From assembly GCF_024919295.1 (NCBI RefSeq), contig NZ_JANWTC010000012.1, forward strand, positions 1 through 64,000: 64,000 bases of DNA. Direction: 5' to 3'. The notes under the pieces were generated by a model that made no database searches, was not told where the DNA came from, and worked only from the letters and a program-made list of their open reading frames with translations. The DNA comes from Corynebacterium lemuris (lineage in GTDB: Bacteria; Actinomycetota; Actinomycetes; Mycobacteriales; Mycobacteriaceae). The position numbers were made by a program, and so were the translations under genes. Shown piece after piece: positions 17,213 through 28,722 of this stretch (positions within the stretch are counted from its first letter, which is position 1; every line of letters starts with the position of its first letter).

Positions 17213-18840
17213 GCCGCGTGCAGGGACCCATTGACCCCAGACTCCTTGCTCTGGTTCCGCCGGTGTGGGGCCTGATCCTGCGTACCGGCGTTCTGCAGGC
17301 GCTCACCACCGTGTTAGTGCTCGCCCGCGGGGTGCTCATCGGCTGGATCGCAGCCCGCGTCATCTTGGACCGCGGCGCCGACTGGGACGTGCTGACCTGG
17401 CCAGTGGTGGCACTTTTCGTGGTCATTGCTGTCCACGGCGTCGTGTCCGGTCATGCGCAACGCGCCTCCTCGGAGAGCGTCGGACGGGTCGTGGATACGC
17501 TGCGGGCCAAGGCTCTGACCGCGTTGCGACGCCGCGATCCCCGCCGCGTGCAGGAGGAATCGGCCCACTGGCGTGAGGTACTCACCGACGGTATCGAGGA
17601 CTTCCGGCCCTACTTGAGCGAATTTCTGCCCTCGCTGGTCGCCGTCGTGCTGGCTACTCCGGCCGCTTTGGTGGTGGTGCTGGTGGCGGACCCGGTCTCC
17701 GGAATCTTGGCGCTGGTGACGGTGCCGCTGATCCCGGCCTTCATGGTGTTGATCGGCAAGCTGACCGCCGCGCATACCCGACGCCGCCTGGAGGTGACCG
17801 CTGCTTTGGGCGGGCAGCTGGCGGATCTACTCTCCGGCTCGCTAACGCTGCGGGCGCTGGGAGCCATCCGTCATCCGAGTAGGCAGCTGCGGTCCACGGG
17901 GCGTCGCCATGAAAAGGCCACCATGTCGGTGCTGCGCCTGGCATTCCTCTCTTCCTTCGCCCTGGAGTTCCTGGCCACCCTCGCGGTGGCGCTAGTTGCT
18001 GTGAGCATCGGGCTGCGCCTGGTGGACGGGAACATGGAGTTGACCGCCGGGCTGATCGCGCTGATCGTGGTCCCGGAGGTGTACAACCCGATCCGGCAGG
18101 TGGGTACGAACTTCCACGCCGCAGCCGATGGGCTGGCCGCCGTCGAGGAGATCTTGGAGCTGCTGGATGAGGATGCCAAAGCAACCGACACATCCGGGGC
18201 CGGAGCGGACCACCGCGGCCGGACCTATCTGACCCACCGCGAATCACCTGGAGACGCCCAACTGACGGTCACCGGCCTCAGCGTGAGAGGCCGCGACGGC
18301 ATGAAGCCGGAGAACTTGAGCTTCACCGCCGAACCTGGGACGATCACCGTGTTGTACGGCGACAACGGTTCCGGAAAATCCACTGTGTTCCTCGCCGTCC
18401 TGGGCGCGCTGCCGGATGATCTGGTCACCGGACGGGTCGTCGCTGCGCCGTTGGTGCGCACGGCCTATCTGCCGGCCCGGCCGGTACTGGTGCAGGGCAG
18501 CGTAGAGGACAACCTCGTGCTGCTGGGTGCGGAGCGTGGGCCGGCCACCGAAACCGCTCGGAACCTGGGCTTCGACGTGTCGCTGGAACGCCGCCTCGGA
18601 CCGGCGGGGGAAGGCATCTCGGCGGGCCAGGGCCAACGCCTGGCCCTGGCGCGCACCCTGGCGGGCGGCACCGGCCCCACGCTGTATCTGCTGGATGAAC
18701 CTAGCGCGCACTTGAGTCCGGAGCTGGTGGAGGCCCTCTCCGCTGAGCTGCGGCGGCGTGCAACGGCCGGACACACGGTGGTGGTGGCCAGTCATGACGT
18801 CCGGCTGGCCGCGATCGCGGATGAGGTGGTGTACCTGTGA
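17209..18840 (+). CDS. cydD: ABC exporter subunit CydD
   Basis: 543 aa, a transmembrane domain fused to an ATPase. Walker A (GDNGSGKST) is near residue 383, the signature (SAGQGQRLALA) near 470 and Walker B (LYLLDEPS) near 492. It begins with GTG overlapping the cydB stop and ends overlapping cydC in the same way. CydDC is required for cytochrome bd assembly and is reported to export cysteine/glutathione or bind heme. Confidence 0.94.
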   Translation: MSRVQGPIDPRLLALVPPVWGLILRTGVLQALTTVLVLARGVLIGWIAARVILDRGADWDVLTWPVVALFVVIAVHGVVSGHAQRASSESVGRVVDTLRAKALTALRRRDPRRVQEESAHWREVLTDGIEDFRPYLSEFLPSLVAVVLATPAALVVVLVADPVSGILALVTVPLIPAFMVLIGKLTAAHTRRRLEVTAALGGQLADLLSGSLTLRALGAIRHPSRQLRSTGRRHEKATMSVLRLAFLSSFALEFLATLAVALVAVSIGLRLVDGNMELTAGLIALIVVPEVYNPIRQVGTNFHAAADGLAAVEEILELLDEDAKATDTSGAGADHRGRTYLTHRESPGDAQLTVTGLSVRGRDGMKPENLSFTAEPGTITVLYGDNGSGKSTVFLAVLGALPDDLVTGRVVAAPLVRTAYLPARPVLVQGSVEDNLVLLGAERGPATETARNLGFDVSLERRLGPAGEGISAGQGQRLALARTLAGGTGPTLYLLDEPSAHLSPELVEALSAELRRRATAGHTVVVASHDVRLAAIADEVVYL

Positions 18841-20531
18841 AGTCCGAATTTCGCGCCCTGAGCGCCATGCTGCGCCTGGCCGGCGTGCGCTACCGCGAGG
18901 TCGTCGCGGGTATCGCTGCCGGTTCCATCACGCTGATCTCTGCGTTGACCCTGACGATCGTTTCCGGTTGGTTAATCACCAAGGCTTGGCAGATGCCACC
19001 GGTGCTGGACCTCTCGGTCGCGGTCACCGCGGTGCGCGGCCTGGGCATCTCCCGGGCAGTATTCCGCTACGTGGACCGGCTGCTCAGCCACCGCATCGCG
19101 CTGCGGGCCCTGACCACATTGCGGTCACGGGTCTTCGACGCGCTGGCTTTTGACCACACCGGCACCGGCCGAGGACACCTCTTCACCCGCGGTGACGGGC
19201 TGGTGCGCCTGGTCGCCGACACCGAACGCATCACTGACGTCATCGTCCGTTCTGTCGTCCCCGGTGGGGTGGCATTGGTGCTCACCGTGTTCGCGGTGGC
19301 CGGCGCTACCTGGCTGCACCCGGCAGCGGGCCTGGTCCTGACTCTCGGCTTCATGGTCACCGGCCTTATCACCCCGTGGCTGGCGGTGCGGGCGGCCAGA
19401 CGTTCACGCCGAGTGTTCGCCGAGGACAACCTCGACGTGGCCCTGGATGAACTGCTGGACCACCGCGTCGAGTTCGCCGCCGCCGGCCTGGGGGCGAAAC
19501 GCGAGGAGTGGGCCCTCACGGCGTCGCGACGCAGCAGCGACGCCACCGTCGCCGCCGAGAAACCGCTGGCCACCTCACAGGTCTTGATCACCTGGTCCAC
19601 CGGTCTGGCGGCGGCGCTGACCGTGGTCGTTGGCGCGCTGACCTACACCGGGGACCCCACCTGGCTGGGCATGATGGTGCTGCTGCCGCTGGCCGCCTTC
19701 GAGTCTCACGCCCAGCTCTCAGAAGCTGCGATCCACGCCGACGAGGCCTCCCGCAGCGCCCACCGACTCACCGACCTGGTCAAAGAATCCGACACCACTT
19801 CGGCGACGGACGGCGGGGAGGCGACGGCGTGGGAGCTCGATGGCTGTCACCTTAAAGCCACCGACCTACGTTGCCGCTTCGGCGATACCACCTGGCAGGT
19901 GGATCTGCCACCCGGTGAGCGCATGGTCATTCGCGGCCCCAGCGGTTGCGGCAAGACCACACTGCTGCAGACCCTGGGTGGCCTGGTGCCACCACGCAGC
20001 GGTTCTGTCACGCTGGGAGGGCAACGTGTGCCGGAGATCGACCCGGCCGCGTTGCGGAAGACCGTCCGCGTGCACGCGGAGGACGAATGGCTCTTCTCCA
20101 CCACTATCCGACAGAACCTCCTCGTGGCCAACCCGGCCGCCAGTGACGGGGAACTATGGGAGGTCCTGCATGCGGTGGGGTTAGATGACTGGCTGCGGGA
20201 GACTGTGGGACCGGTCACCGACCCGCTGGACCTGCTGCTTGCCGACGGCGCGGGTTCCCTGTCGAGCGGGCAGCGCCGCCGTCTGCTGCTGGCCAGGGCG
20301 CTATGTTCCACCGCGCCGGTGCTGCTGTTAGATGAGCCGACCGAACACATTGACGCGGCAGATGCCGACGACCTGCTGGACACCCTCCTGGCCAAGCCGC
20401 TACCCGGACCGCGGACCCGACGCAGCGTCATCGTGGTCACCCACCGGTCGGATAAGCAGGACGGCGGGAACACTGAAGTCGGAGAAGTAGACATCCGCCG
20501 CTACGCCGACCCGGTGACGGAGCACCCCTAA
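18837..20531 (+). CDS. cydC: ABC exporter subunit CydC
   Basis: 564 aa, the partner of CydD. Six hydrophobic segments precede an ATPase domain with Walker A (RGPSGCGKTT) near residue 365, signature (LSSGQRRRLLLA) near 474 and Walker B (VLLLDEPTEHID) near 495. GTG start in a GTGA overlap with cydD. Last gene of the operon. Confidence 0.94.
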   Translation: MKSEFRALSAMLRLAGVRYREVVAGIAAGSITLISALTLTIVSGWLITKAWQMPPVLDLSVAVTAVRGLGISRAVFRYVDRLLSHRIALRALTTLRSRVFDALAFDHTGTGRGHLFTRGDGLVRLVADTERITDVIVRSVVPGGVALVLTVFAVAGATWLHPAAGLVLTLGFMVTGLITPWLAVRAARRSRRVFAEDNLDVALDELLDHRVEFAAAGLGAKREEWALTASRRSSDATVAAEKPLATSQVLITWSTGLAAALTVVVGALTYTGDPTWLGMMVLLPLAAFESHAQLSEAAIHADEASRSAHRLTDLVKESDTTSATDGGEATAWELDGCHLKATDLRCRFGDTTWQVDLPPGERMVIRGPSGCGKTTLLQTLGGLVPPRSGSVTLGGQRVPEIDPAALRKTVRVHAEDEWLFSTTIRQNLLVANPAASDGELWEVLHAVGLDDWLRETVGPVTDPLDLLLADGAGSLSSGQRRRLLLARALCSTAPVLLLDEPTEHIDAADADDLLDTLLAKPLPGPRTRRSVIVVTHRSDKQDGGNTEVGEVDIRRYADPVTEHP

Positions 20532-20676
20532 GTGCTTATCTGCTTGTCGACGCCTCCTGAGCCCGGAGGCAAGTCGGGGTGAGCCGGTCACCGCAGGGTG
20601 ATGCCGATGTGCTCGACACCCACCAAACCGGCATCGAGCTGCCCCTCACAAGGCAAGAGAACACCGCAATATAAGT

Positions 20677-20713
20677 ACCCAGGTCCCCTGACCGTGTGGT
20701 CGGGGACCTGGGT
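20677..20713 (+). terminator. Strong hairpin after cydC
   Basis: ACCCAGGTCCCC (20677-20688) pairs with GGGGACCTGGGT (20702-20713), with a further TGACC/GGTC inner pair. There is no T-run, so it is either a poor intrinsic terminator or part of the degenerate repeat that continues to the right. Confidence 0.45.
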
Positions 20714-20905
20714 GCTGCCCTCTTCGGTTTCTGCCCTAGTGCGAGTTGATCCTCGTTGACGGTGAGCATCTGCCTCACCATCCGGTAGGCGTGCTCGTCC
20801 CACCCTTGGCGTACAGCATCGCGGACGAGTCGGGAGCGTTCCCACCGGTGACCGCAGCCAATGACAGGGGTATTGTCGCGGCGGCGGCCGATCTCCCCGG
20901 CAGAT
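20677..20905 (-). repeat. Degenerate repeat, copy A (hairpin plus coding relic)
   Basis: Similar by eye to 56701-56945: hairpin, then a minus-strand coding-like stretch. Reading minus, this copy gives SRLVRDAVRQGWDEHAYRM and LALGQKPK, matching SRLVRDVVRQGGNTHAYRL and LTLGEKPK in the other copy. No start or complete domain remains, and I do not recognise the parent protein. The rest of 20532-21036 holds nothing I can name. Confidence 0.5.
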
Positions 20906-21036
20906 GCTCTCGGCCTGGGTCGCCGACCGCAAGTGGTCCCTCATCGACGGGGACGGTCGATGATCGATCGTTCCGGGGGGGCTGGGGCATTTACCCTGAT
21001 GAGTTGACCTACGTTTCACTCCATTTCCCCTGATCA

Positions 21037-21080
21037 TATACCCCCTAGGGTACCTCTTGTTCAATACCCCTGGGGGTATT
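21037..21080 (+). promoter_or_regulatory. Tandem CsoR/CstR-type operators
   Basis: AATACCCC-TG-GGGGTATT (21063-21080) is a perfect 8-2-8 palindrome. ATACCCCCTAGGGTAC (near 21038-21053) is an imperfect neighbour. Both match the C-tract/G-tract operators of CsoR-family regulators. They precede the decayed MBL-fold gene, whose intact relatives are often under the persulfide sensor CstR. Confidence 0.65.
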
Positions 21081-21145
21081 ATGGTGGTGTCGTAGGACCG
21101 GGGAAGACGTCCCCGGCTGTCCCCGATTTCCTGCGAAGGAGAAAC

Positions 21146-22192
21146 CATGCTCATCGAACGCATCTAGGACGAGGACCTGGCCCAGGCGAGCTACTTCATC
21201 GGCTGCCAGGCCAAGAACACGGCCGTGGTGGTCGATCCCCGCCGAGACATCGAGGTCTACCGGGCGATGGCCGAAAAAACGACATGACGATCGTCGCGGT
21301 GACCGAGACCCACATCCACGCCGACTACCTGTCGGGTACCCGTGAGCTGGCCGAGGCAATTATCAACGGCGCGGAAAACAAGGGCCTGACCGTGGAGATG
21401 GTCGACCACGCCACCCCGATCACCGGCAAGGGCATCCGCGCCCAGGTCGACGGTCAGACTGTCGCCGTCGGCTCCGCAGACCTGCTTGATGTCACCCCGG
21501 ACAACACCCGCATCCTCGAGCTCAACGACCAGGGCAAGACCGCCATGTACGTCGGCGTCGACGGACGCGCCATCGGCATCGTCGCCGTCGCCGACACCAT
21601 CCGCGATGACGCGTACGCCGCAGTCCAGGCCCTGCACGAGAAGGGCGCCAGAGTCATCATGGCCACCGGTGACGCCGAGCGGGTGGCCCGCAACGTCGCC
21701 GCCGAACTCGGGGTCGACGAGGTTCACGCCGAGCTGATGCCTGAGGACAAGCTCACCATCGTGCGTGAGCTGCAGGAAAAGGGCCACACCGTGGCCATGG
21801 TCGGTGACGGCGTCAACGACACCCCCGCACTCGCCCAGGCCGACATCGGCGTGGCCATGGGAGCCGCCGGCTCCCCGGCTGCCATCGAAACTGCCGACAT
21901 CGCCCTGATGGCCGATAAGCTGCCTCGCCTGCCCTACGCCCTGGGTCTGGCTCAGCGCACGGTACGCACCATGCGTGTCAACATCGCCATCGCCCTGGCC
22001 ACGGTGGCCATCCTCCTGGTCGGCGTGCTGCTTGGTGGAGTGACCATGTCGATTGGCATGCTCGTCCACGAGGCCTCTGTCCTGCTGGTCATCGCCATCG
22101 CGATGCTCCTGCTGCGTCCGACCCTGAAGGAGGGCAAGGGCCAGGCAGAGGTCAGCACCGCTGACGCGGCGAAGGAGGCGCTGAGCGCCTGA
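21146..22192 (+). pseudogene. Decayed chimera: MBL-fold hydrolase N-terminus joined to P-type ATPase C-terminus
   Basis: ATG at 21146 (ribosome site AAGGAG) begins a persulfide-dioxygenase-like MBL protein: MLIERI, stop, then [19 protein letters not shown]. Lesions: TAG at codon 7 (21164-21166) where relatives have Tyr, and one A lost from the A-run at 21271-21276. The restored frame reads [18 protein letters not shown], with the metal motif THIHADH-like. At GTRELAEA it switches in frame to a heavy-metal ATPase: N-domain, GDGVND, last helices with HEASVLLVI. The phosphorylation motif DKTGT and everything upstream are absent, so no pump activity is possible. The remaining open frame is 21284-22192 (302 aa). 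Confidence 0.85.
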
Positions 22193-22350
22193 CGAAACAA
22201 CCCCCACAACCAGCCCCACCGGGTTTTCTCCCAGGTCTTCCCGGTGCGGCTTTCCCATGTGTGCCCCGCTCTCAGGTAGCTGGGTCGTGGCTCAAAGCGG
22301 AAACCGAGGCGAGGAAGACGTCGCAACGCGACACCCTTGTCCTCCCTTCC

Positions 22351-22362
22351 ATTTCATGAAAT
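22351..22362. promoter_or_regulatory. Candidate operator before the ArsR-MFS-CDF operon
   Basis: ATTTCATGAAAT is a perfect 12-bp palindrome ending 3 bp before the first ATG of the ArsR gene. AT-rich palindromes at this position are typical SmtB/KmtR/NmtR-type sites. Regulator identity is inferred from adjacency. Confidence 0.45.
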
Positions 22363-22365
22363 CAT

Positions 22366-22761
22366 ATGCACATGCATGCAGATGATAAATGGAGCGTCAC
22401 CGTCGACAGCGTCTACGTGGAGCTGGCGGTGGAAATGTTTGCCATGCTGGCCGACCCGACCCGGGTGCGCATCATCCTCGCCTTGCGGGAAACGGAACTA
22501 TCTGTCGGTGAACTCGCTGAAATCGTGGCCAAGTCCCCGGCGGCAGTCTCCCAGCATCTGGCCAAGCTCCGCCTGGCCAGGATGGTGGGTACCCGACAGG
22601 AGGGCAAGCGGGTGTTCTACCGCCTGGCCAATGAACATGCCCGTCAACTGGTGACCGATGCCATCTTCCAGGCGGAGCACGCCGTGGAAGCCGAACCCCG
22701 CCACCACCGGCAGAGTGCTCCGACATCTGTCACCAAACTCAGAGACGAGTACGAGGCATGA
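22366..22761 (+). CDS. ArsR/SmtB-family metal sensor (Ni/Co/Zn type)
   Basis: 131 aa. It lacks the CmtR cysteine pair and instead has a His-containing N-terminus (MHMHADDKW) and alpha5-type ligands (ANEHARQLVTDAIFQAEHA), as in NmtR/KmtR/CzrA sensors. The DNA-recognition helix is in SPAAVSQHLAKLRLA. Start could be ATG 22366 or 22372. The stop overlaps the MFS start by ATGA, so it heads an efflux operon and probably autoregulates through the palindrome just upstream. Confidence 0.87.
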   Translation: MHMHADDKWSVTVDSVYVELAVEMFAMLADPTRVRIILALRETELSVGELAEIVAKSPAAVSQHLAKLRLARMVGTRQEGKRVFYRLANEHARQLVTDAIFQAEHAVEAEPRHHRQSAPTSVTKLRDEYEA

Positions 22762-23999
22762 TCGAGGTACTGCGTAACCCCTCCTATGCGAAGCTGTTTT
22801 CCGCCCAGGTCATCGCCCTGGTGGGCACCGGGTTGCTGACCGTGGCTCTGGGTCTGCTGGCCTTTGATATCGCCGGCGGCAACGCCGGAGTAGTGCTCGG
22901 TACCGCGCTGACCATCAAGATGATCGCCTATGTGGCCGTCTCCCCGGTCATGTCCGCGCTGACCGCCCGCCTGCGCCGCAAGCCGGTGCTGGTGAGTGCG
23001 GACCTGCTGCGCATGGTGGTGGCCCTGGCCCTGCCGATGGTGGATCAGGCCTGGCAGATCTACGTGCTGATCTTCATCCTGCAGTCCGCTTCCGCGACGT
23101 TCACTCCGGCCTTCCAGGCAGTCATCCCTGAGGTGCTGCCTGATGAACGCCGCTACACCCGTGCCTTGTCGCTGTCCCGGTTGGCCTATGACCTTGAGTC
23201 CCTGCTCAGTCCGGTGATCGCGGCGGCGCTGCTGACGGTGATGGTCTACAACAATCTCTTCCTGGGCACCGCCCTGGGGTTTCTCACCTCCACTGTGCTG
23301 GTGCTGGTCACCCGTTTCCCGGCTGTGCCTCCGACGGAGCCCGTCCCCTTCCTGGACCGGTTGACGCTGGGGGCCCGAATTTTCTGGCGCACCCCACAGC
23401 TACGCAGTCTGTTGGCCATGAACCTGGTCGTGGCGGCCGCCAGCGCCATGGTGATCGTCAATACCGTCGTTCTGGTCCAGGGGTATCTGCAGCGTTCGGA
23501 GTCCGATGTCGCGCTGCTGCTGGCCGCCTACGGGGCCGGATCCATGATCATCGCCCTGGTCGTCCCTTGGCTCCTAGACCAGGTAGCTGAGCGGCCGGTG
23601 ATGCTCACCGGGGTCGGCCTCCTGCCGGTGGGTCTCGTGTCAGTCGCCGCCGCGATCGCTTTGCCCACCGGCCCGGGACAGTGGGCGGGACTGCTCCTCG
23701 TTTGGTTGGCGCTCGGGGCGGCGACCTCGCTGGTTCTCACCCCGTCGGCCCGTCTGCTGCGCCGTGCCAGCACCGAGGACAACCGTCTGGCGGTCTTCGC
23801 CGCCCAGTTCTCCCTGTCCCACGCCTGTTTCCTGCTCACCTACCCTGCCGCGGGAGCCCTCGGGGCCTGGATGGGGCTGTCCGTCACCGCACTCATCCTG
23901 GCCGGCCTCGGACTGCTCGGGACAGTCTGGGCCGTCGTGGCCTGGGGCCCGAGCCACGAATCTGCGCCCACGCACCCGTCCACCACAACCAGGCGGTAG
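22758..23999 (+). CDS. MFS transporter, probable metal efflux
   Basis: 413 aa with about 12 helices, starting MIEVLRNPSYAKLFSAQV. A loop DERRYTRALSLSRLAYDLE follows helix 4, as in NreB/MFS_3-like carriers. It overlaps the ArsR gene by 4 bp and is followed 22 bp later by a CDF gene, so a role in Ni/Co/Zn efflux is likely. Substrate not determinable from the sequence. Confidence 0.85.
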   Translation: MIEVLRNPSYAKLFSAQVIALVGTGLLTVALGLLAFDIAGGNAGVVLGTALTIKMIAYVAVSPVMSALTARLRRKPVLVSADLLRMVVALALPMVDQAWQIYVLIFILQSASATFTPAFQAVIPEVLPDERRYTRALSLSRLAYDLESLLSPVIAAALLTVMVYNNLFLGTALGFLTSTVLVLVTRFPAVPPTEPVPFLDRLTLGARIFWRTPQLRSLLAMNLVVAAASAMVIVNTVVLVQGYLQRSESDVALLLAAYGAGSMIIALVVPWLLDQVAERPVMLTGVGLLPVGLVSVAAAIALPTGPGQWAGLLLVWLALGAATSLVLTPSARLLRRASTEDNRLAVFAAQFSLSHACFLLTYPAAGALGAWMGLSVTALILAGLGLLGTVWAVVAWGPSHESAPTHPSTTTRR

Positions 24000-24021
24000 C
24001 CCCTGGAAGGATCTGACATCC

Positions 24022-24926
24022 ATGAAGTCTCCCGGCAGTAATCATCACCACGACCACCTGCTGCTCATCCGGTTCATGTATCTCTCCGTGGTGGCGGTGG
24101 TGACCATCGGATTGAAGATGATTGCGGCCTCCGTCACCGGGTCCGTGGGCTTCTTATCCGACGCTCTGGAATCGGTGGTCAACCTCGTGACGGCGGTCAT
24201 TGCAGTCATCGCCTTGTCTGTCGCCGCCCGTCCCGCGGATGGCAGCCACAACTTCGGCCACGGGAAAGCCGAGTACTCCTCCGCACTGGCCGAAGGTGCC
24301 ATGATCCTCCTCGCGGCAGTGCTGATCATCTGGACCTCAGGGCAACGCCTGCTGGCCCCGCACCCCTGGAAGAGGTCGGGATCGGTCTGGTTCTGACCAC
24401 GGCCGCCCCCGTCATCAACCTCATCGTTGGGATGGTGTTGATCCGGATGGGTAAAAGGCACCGCTCGGTCACCCTCCAGGCCGATGGCCAGCACCTGATG
24501 ACGGATGTGTGGACCTCAGTCGGGGTGCTCGTCGGGATCGCCGCAGTCTGGCTGACCGGCTGGCTGTGGTTTGACCCGATCATCGCCCTGCTGGTCGGCG
24601 CCAACATCTTGTTCACCGGCTACCGTCTGCTGCGCAGCTCACTGAGCAACCTGCTCAACCGGCCCCTCCCTGATGAGGACCTGACCACCCTCAATGCGGC
24701 CCTGGCTGACTTCCGGGAGGATCACAGCGTGGAGTTTCCGCCCGCGCGGACCGTACTGTCAGGCCGTCACCGACATGCTTTCGTGGTGATGGCGGTCCCC
24801 GGTGACTGGAGCGTGAATATGACCCATGATCTGGCCCACGATCTCGAGGACGCCATCGCCGCGGCTCTCCCCGGGACAGAGACCTTCATCCACGTCGAAC
24901 CCCTGGCGGGCAGTGACGCGCCTTGA
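24022..24926 (+). pseudogene. Cation diffusion facilitator (CDF), frameshifted
   Basis: The first part (from ATG 24022, MKSPGSNHHHDH) covers helices 1-4, with SDALESVVN and GHGKAEY motifs, and runs into a stop near 24396. The second part (from about 24368) continues EEVGIGLVLTTAAPVIN and includes the metal-site helix ADGQHLMTDVWTS, then the cytosolic domain. A single missing C in the CCCC run at 24363-24366 explains the break; with it the protein would be about 301 aa, normal for FieF/YiiP-type CDF exporters. Either a real mutation or a homopolymer sequencing error. Confidence 0.85.
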
Positions 24927-25161
24927 CTGTCCCTAGATCCCACTCCTTTCTCAGGGGCGAAGATCTGTTCGCTGAATGCGCCGTGCCCAGGCCGTCAAGG
25001 TCCGGGTTCGCCTCGCGCCCCACGCAGCCGTGCGTGTTCTGCCGTCTCGCGGCGAAAACTGTTGCGACGGTCACCGGGGACGCGCCACCTTCTCCGCTGA
25101 ATCCACGGATCTGCGGGCCACCCTGATATGCGGGGGTTCGTGAGCTAGTTTGTTCGTTCGG

Positions 25162-25506
25162 TTAGGAGCGGGCGAAGCGGGCGATGGCATCGGTGACTTC
25201 CTGAAATTTCGCGTCTGCAGCCTCGCCTCCCGACTGGGCGGCATCGCGCACGCAGTGCCTCATGTGGTCATCGAGCAGGCCCAGGGCGACATTGCGCAGG
25301 GCGGAGTTGACCGCGGAGACCTGGGTGAGGATATCGATGCAGTACTGCTCCTCGTCGACCATGCGGTGTATGCCCCGGACCTGGCCCTCGATGCGCTTGA
25401 GGCGGGCAAGGTAGCGGTCCTTATCGTTGATGTAGCCGTGGGTGGTGTGGCAGGTGCCTGCCGTTTCGTCACTAGGGACGGTCTGATCAGGGGTGAGGGT
25501 ATTCAT
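25162..25506 (-). CDS. csoR: CsoR-family copper-sensing repressor
   Basis: 114 aa all-helical DUF156 protein. The Cu(I) ligands are in place: Cys in EEQYCIDIL, and His plus Cys in DDHMRHCVR (the C-H-C set of CsoR rather than the C-C set of CstR). An N-terminal extension adds another Cys/His (TCHTTHGY). It follows copA by 89 bp in the copZ-copA-csoR order. CsoR binds C-tract/G-tract palindromes and leaves DNA when Cu(I) binds. Five such sites are visible in this window. Confidence 0.93.
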   Translation of the reverse strand: MNTLTPDQTVPSDETAGTCHTTHGYINDKDRYLARLKRIEGQVRGIHRMVDEEQYCIDILTQVSAVNSALRNVALGLLDDHMRHCVRDAAQSGGEAADAKFQEVTDAIARFARS

Positions 25507-25595
25507 GGGGGTCTCCTTGCTAAAAAGGGGCCGGCTGGTAAGTCGTGGGGTTGGTGAGAAGTTCGATCAGGATGGCAGGCGTGAGGGAAGGTGGA

Positions 25596-27953
<2,358 letters not shown>

Positions 27954-28032
27954 TTATCAGTCCTCAGGGAGAGTGCATCGGTAATTATTGTCCGGTGCGG
28001 GCGGCAATCCCCGCCTTCCATAACCCTAACCA

Positions 28033-28051
28033 TATACCCCTGGGGGGTATA
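28033..28051. promoter_or_regulatory. CsoR-type operator before copA
   Basis: TATACCCC - TGG - GGGGTATA, a perfect 8-3-8 palindrome located between copZ and copA, about 80 bp before the copA start. Confidence 0.8.
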
Positions 28052-28144
28052 AAGCAAGGGTGGGTGATGTCCGCGAATCTGTGGATGAAAACGGGCCCGG
28101 CCCCGCTGTGACGCAGTGCGGCGGCCGGGCCCTGGGGGTGGGAA

Positions 28145-28354
28145 CTAGGGCTTGAGGGTGTAACCGGCCTCCTTGATGGCGGCGGCGACATCCTCGTCAG
28201 TGAAGTTCTCTCCGGTCACCTCCACGCGGCCGGTGCCGGGGTTCGCCTCCACGGAGTTCACGCCTGCCACCTCGCGGACCTCTTCCTCGACGGAAGACTT
28301 GCAGTGTCCGCAGGTCATACCTTTGACCATGTAGTTCTTGGTGACGGTTGCCAT
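28145..28354 (-). CDS. copZ: Copper chaperone CopZ (HMA domain)
   Basis: 69 aa, a single HMA fold with the Cu(I) site MTCGHC near residues 13-18. It starts at ATG 28354 with GAAAGGA upstream. It lies just before copA on the same strand and is preceded by its own CsoR-type palindrome, so it is copper-induced. It should carry Cu(I) to CopA and probably to CsoR. Confidence 0.95.
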   Translation of the reverse strand: MATVTKNYMVKGMTCGHCKSSVEEEVREVAGVNSVEANPGTGRVEVTGENFTDEDVAAAIKEAGYTLKP

Positions 28355-28433
28355 GTGAATGTCCTTTCAAGGGGGTGGGGCCGGAGGTGGCGAAGTGGCG
28401 TCAGTGCTGGAGCGCCCCTTCGACTATCCTCCA

Positions 28434-28458
28434 ATTTATACCCATGGGGGGTATAAAT
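28434..28458. promoter_or_regulatory. CsoR-type operator before copZ
   Basis: ATTTATACCC - 5 bp - GGGTATAAAT, a perfect 10-5-10 palindrome 80 bp upstream of the copZ start. Confidence 0.8.
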
Positions 28459-28483
28459 CAAGGAGGTGGGCAATCAGGGCAAG

Positions 28484-28599
28484 TGCAGGGTCTGGGCGCA
28501 CTCGAAACACGCTGTGATGCCTTCCGGTCAGTGTGTCCTTGTCGCTCGGGCTCAGGTCTTTCGGGTGGTGTCCAGCATGGCGCGTGCGTGATGGGTCAT
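28484..28599 (-). pseudogene. Truncated, frameshifted copy of the csp copper-storage gene
   Basis: Minus-strand start MTHHARAMLDT at 28599 matches the intact csp gene (start 55735). One lost base turns the frame to TRKT and a stop at codon 16. Similarity continues only to about 28484, so most of the cysteine helices are gone. Upstream leader and CopR-type box are also conserved (to about 28750), so the duplication included the regulatory region. Confidence 0.8.
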
Positions 28600-28702
28600 G
28601 TCGTGCTCCCTATCTCGCGTCGATCCGGAAAAGCCGGTCGAGCCAGCTTGACCACACTCTCGACCCCAGGGGTCTCCCGGCGGGAATCACGGGGTTGAAC
28701 CA

Positions 28703-28722
28703 TGAAGATTTCATGAAGAAAT
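28703..28722 (+). promoter_or_regulatory. CopR-type direct-repeat box (with decayed csp copy)
   Basis: TGAAGATTT - CA - TGAAGAAAT, the same as the box before intact csp apart from the last bases. The remaining sequence 28723-29063, up to the M23 gene, contains no recognisable gene. Confidence 0.65.

Noticed and set aside
21257-22258. Long minus-strand open frame rich in Gly, Asp and His across the ATPase fragment
   Set aside because: Composition is that of an antisense shadow; the + strand carries clear ATPase motifs.
24927-25161. Possible small ORF between the CDF and csoR genes
   Set aside because: No domain, and poor start context; treated as intergenic.
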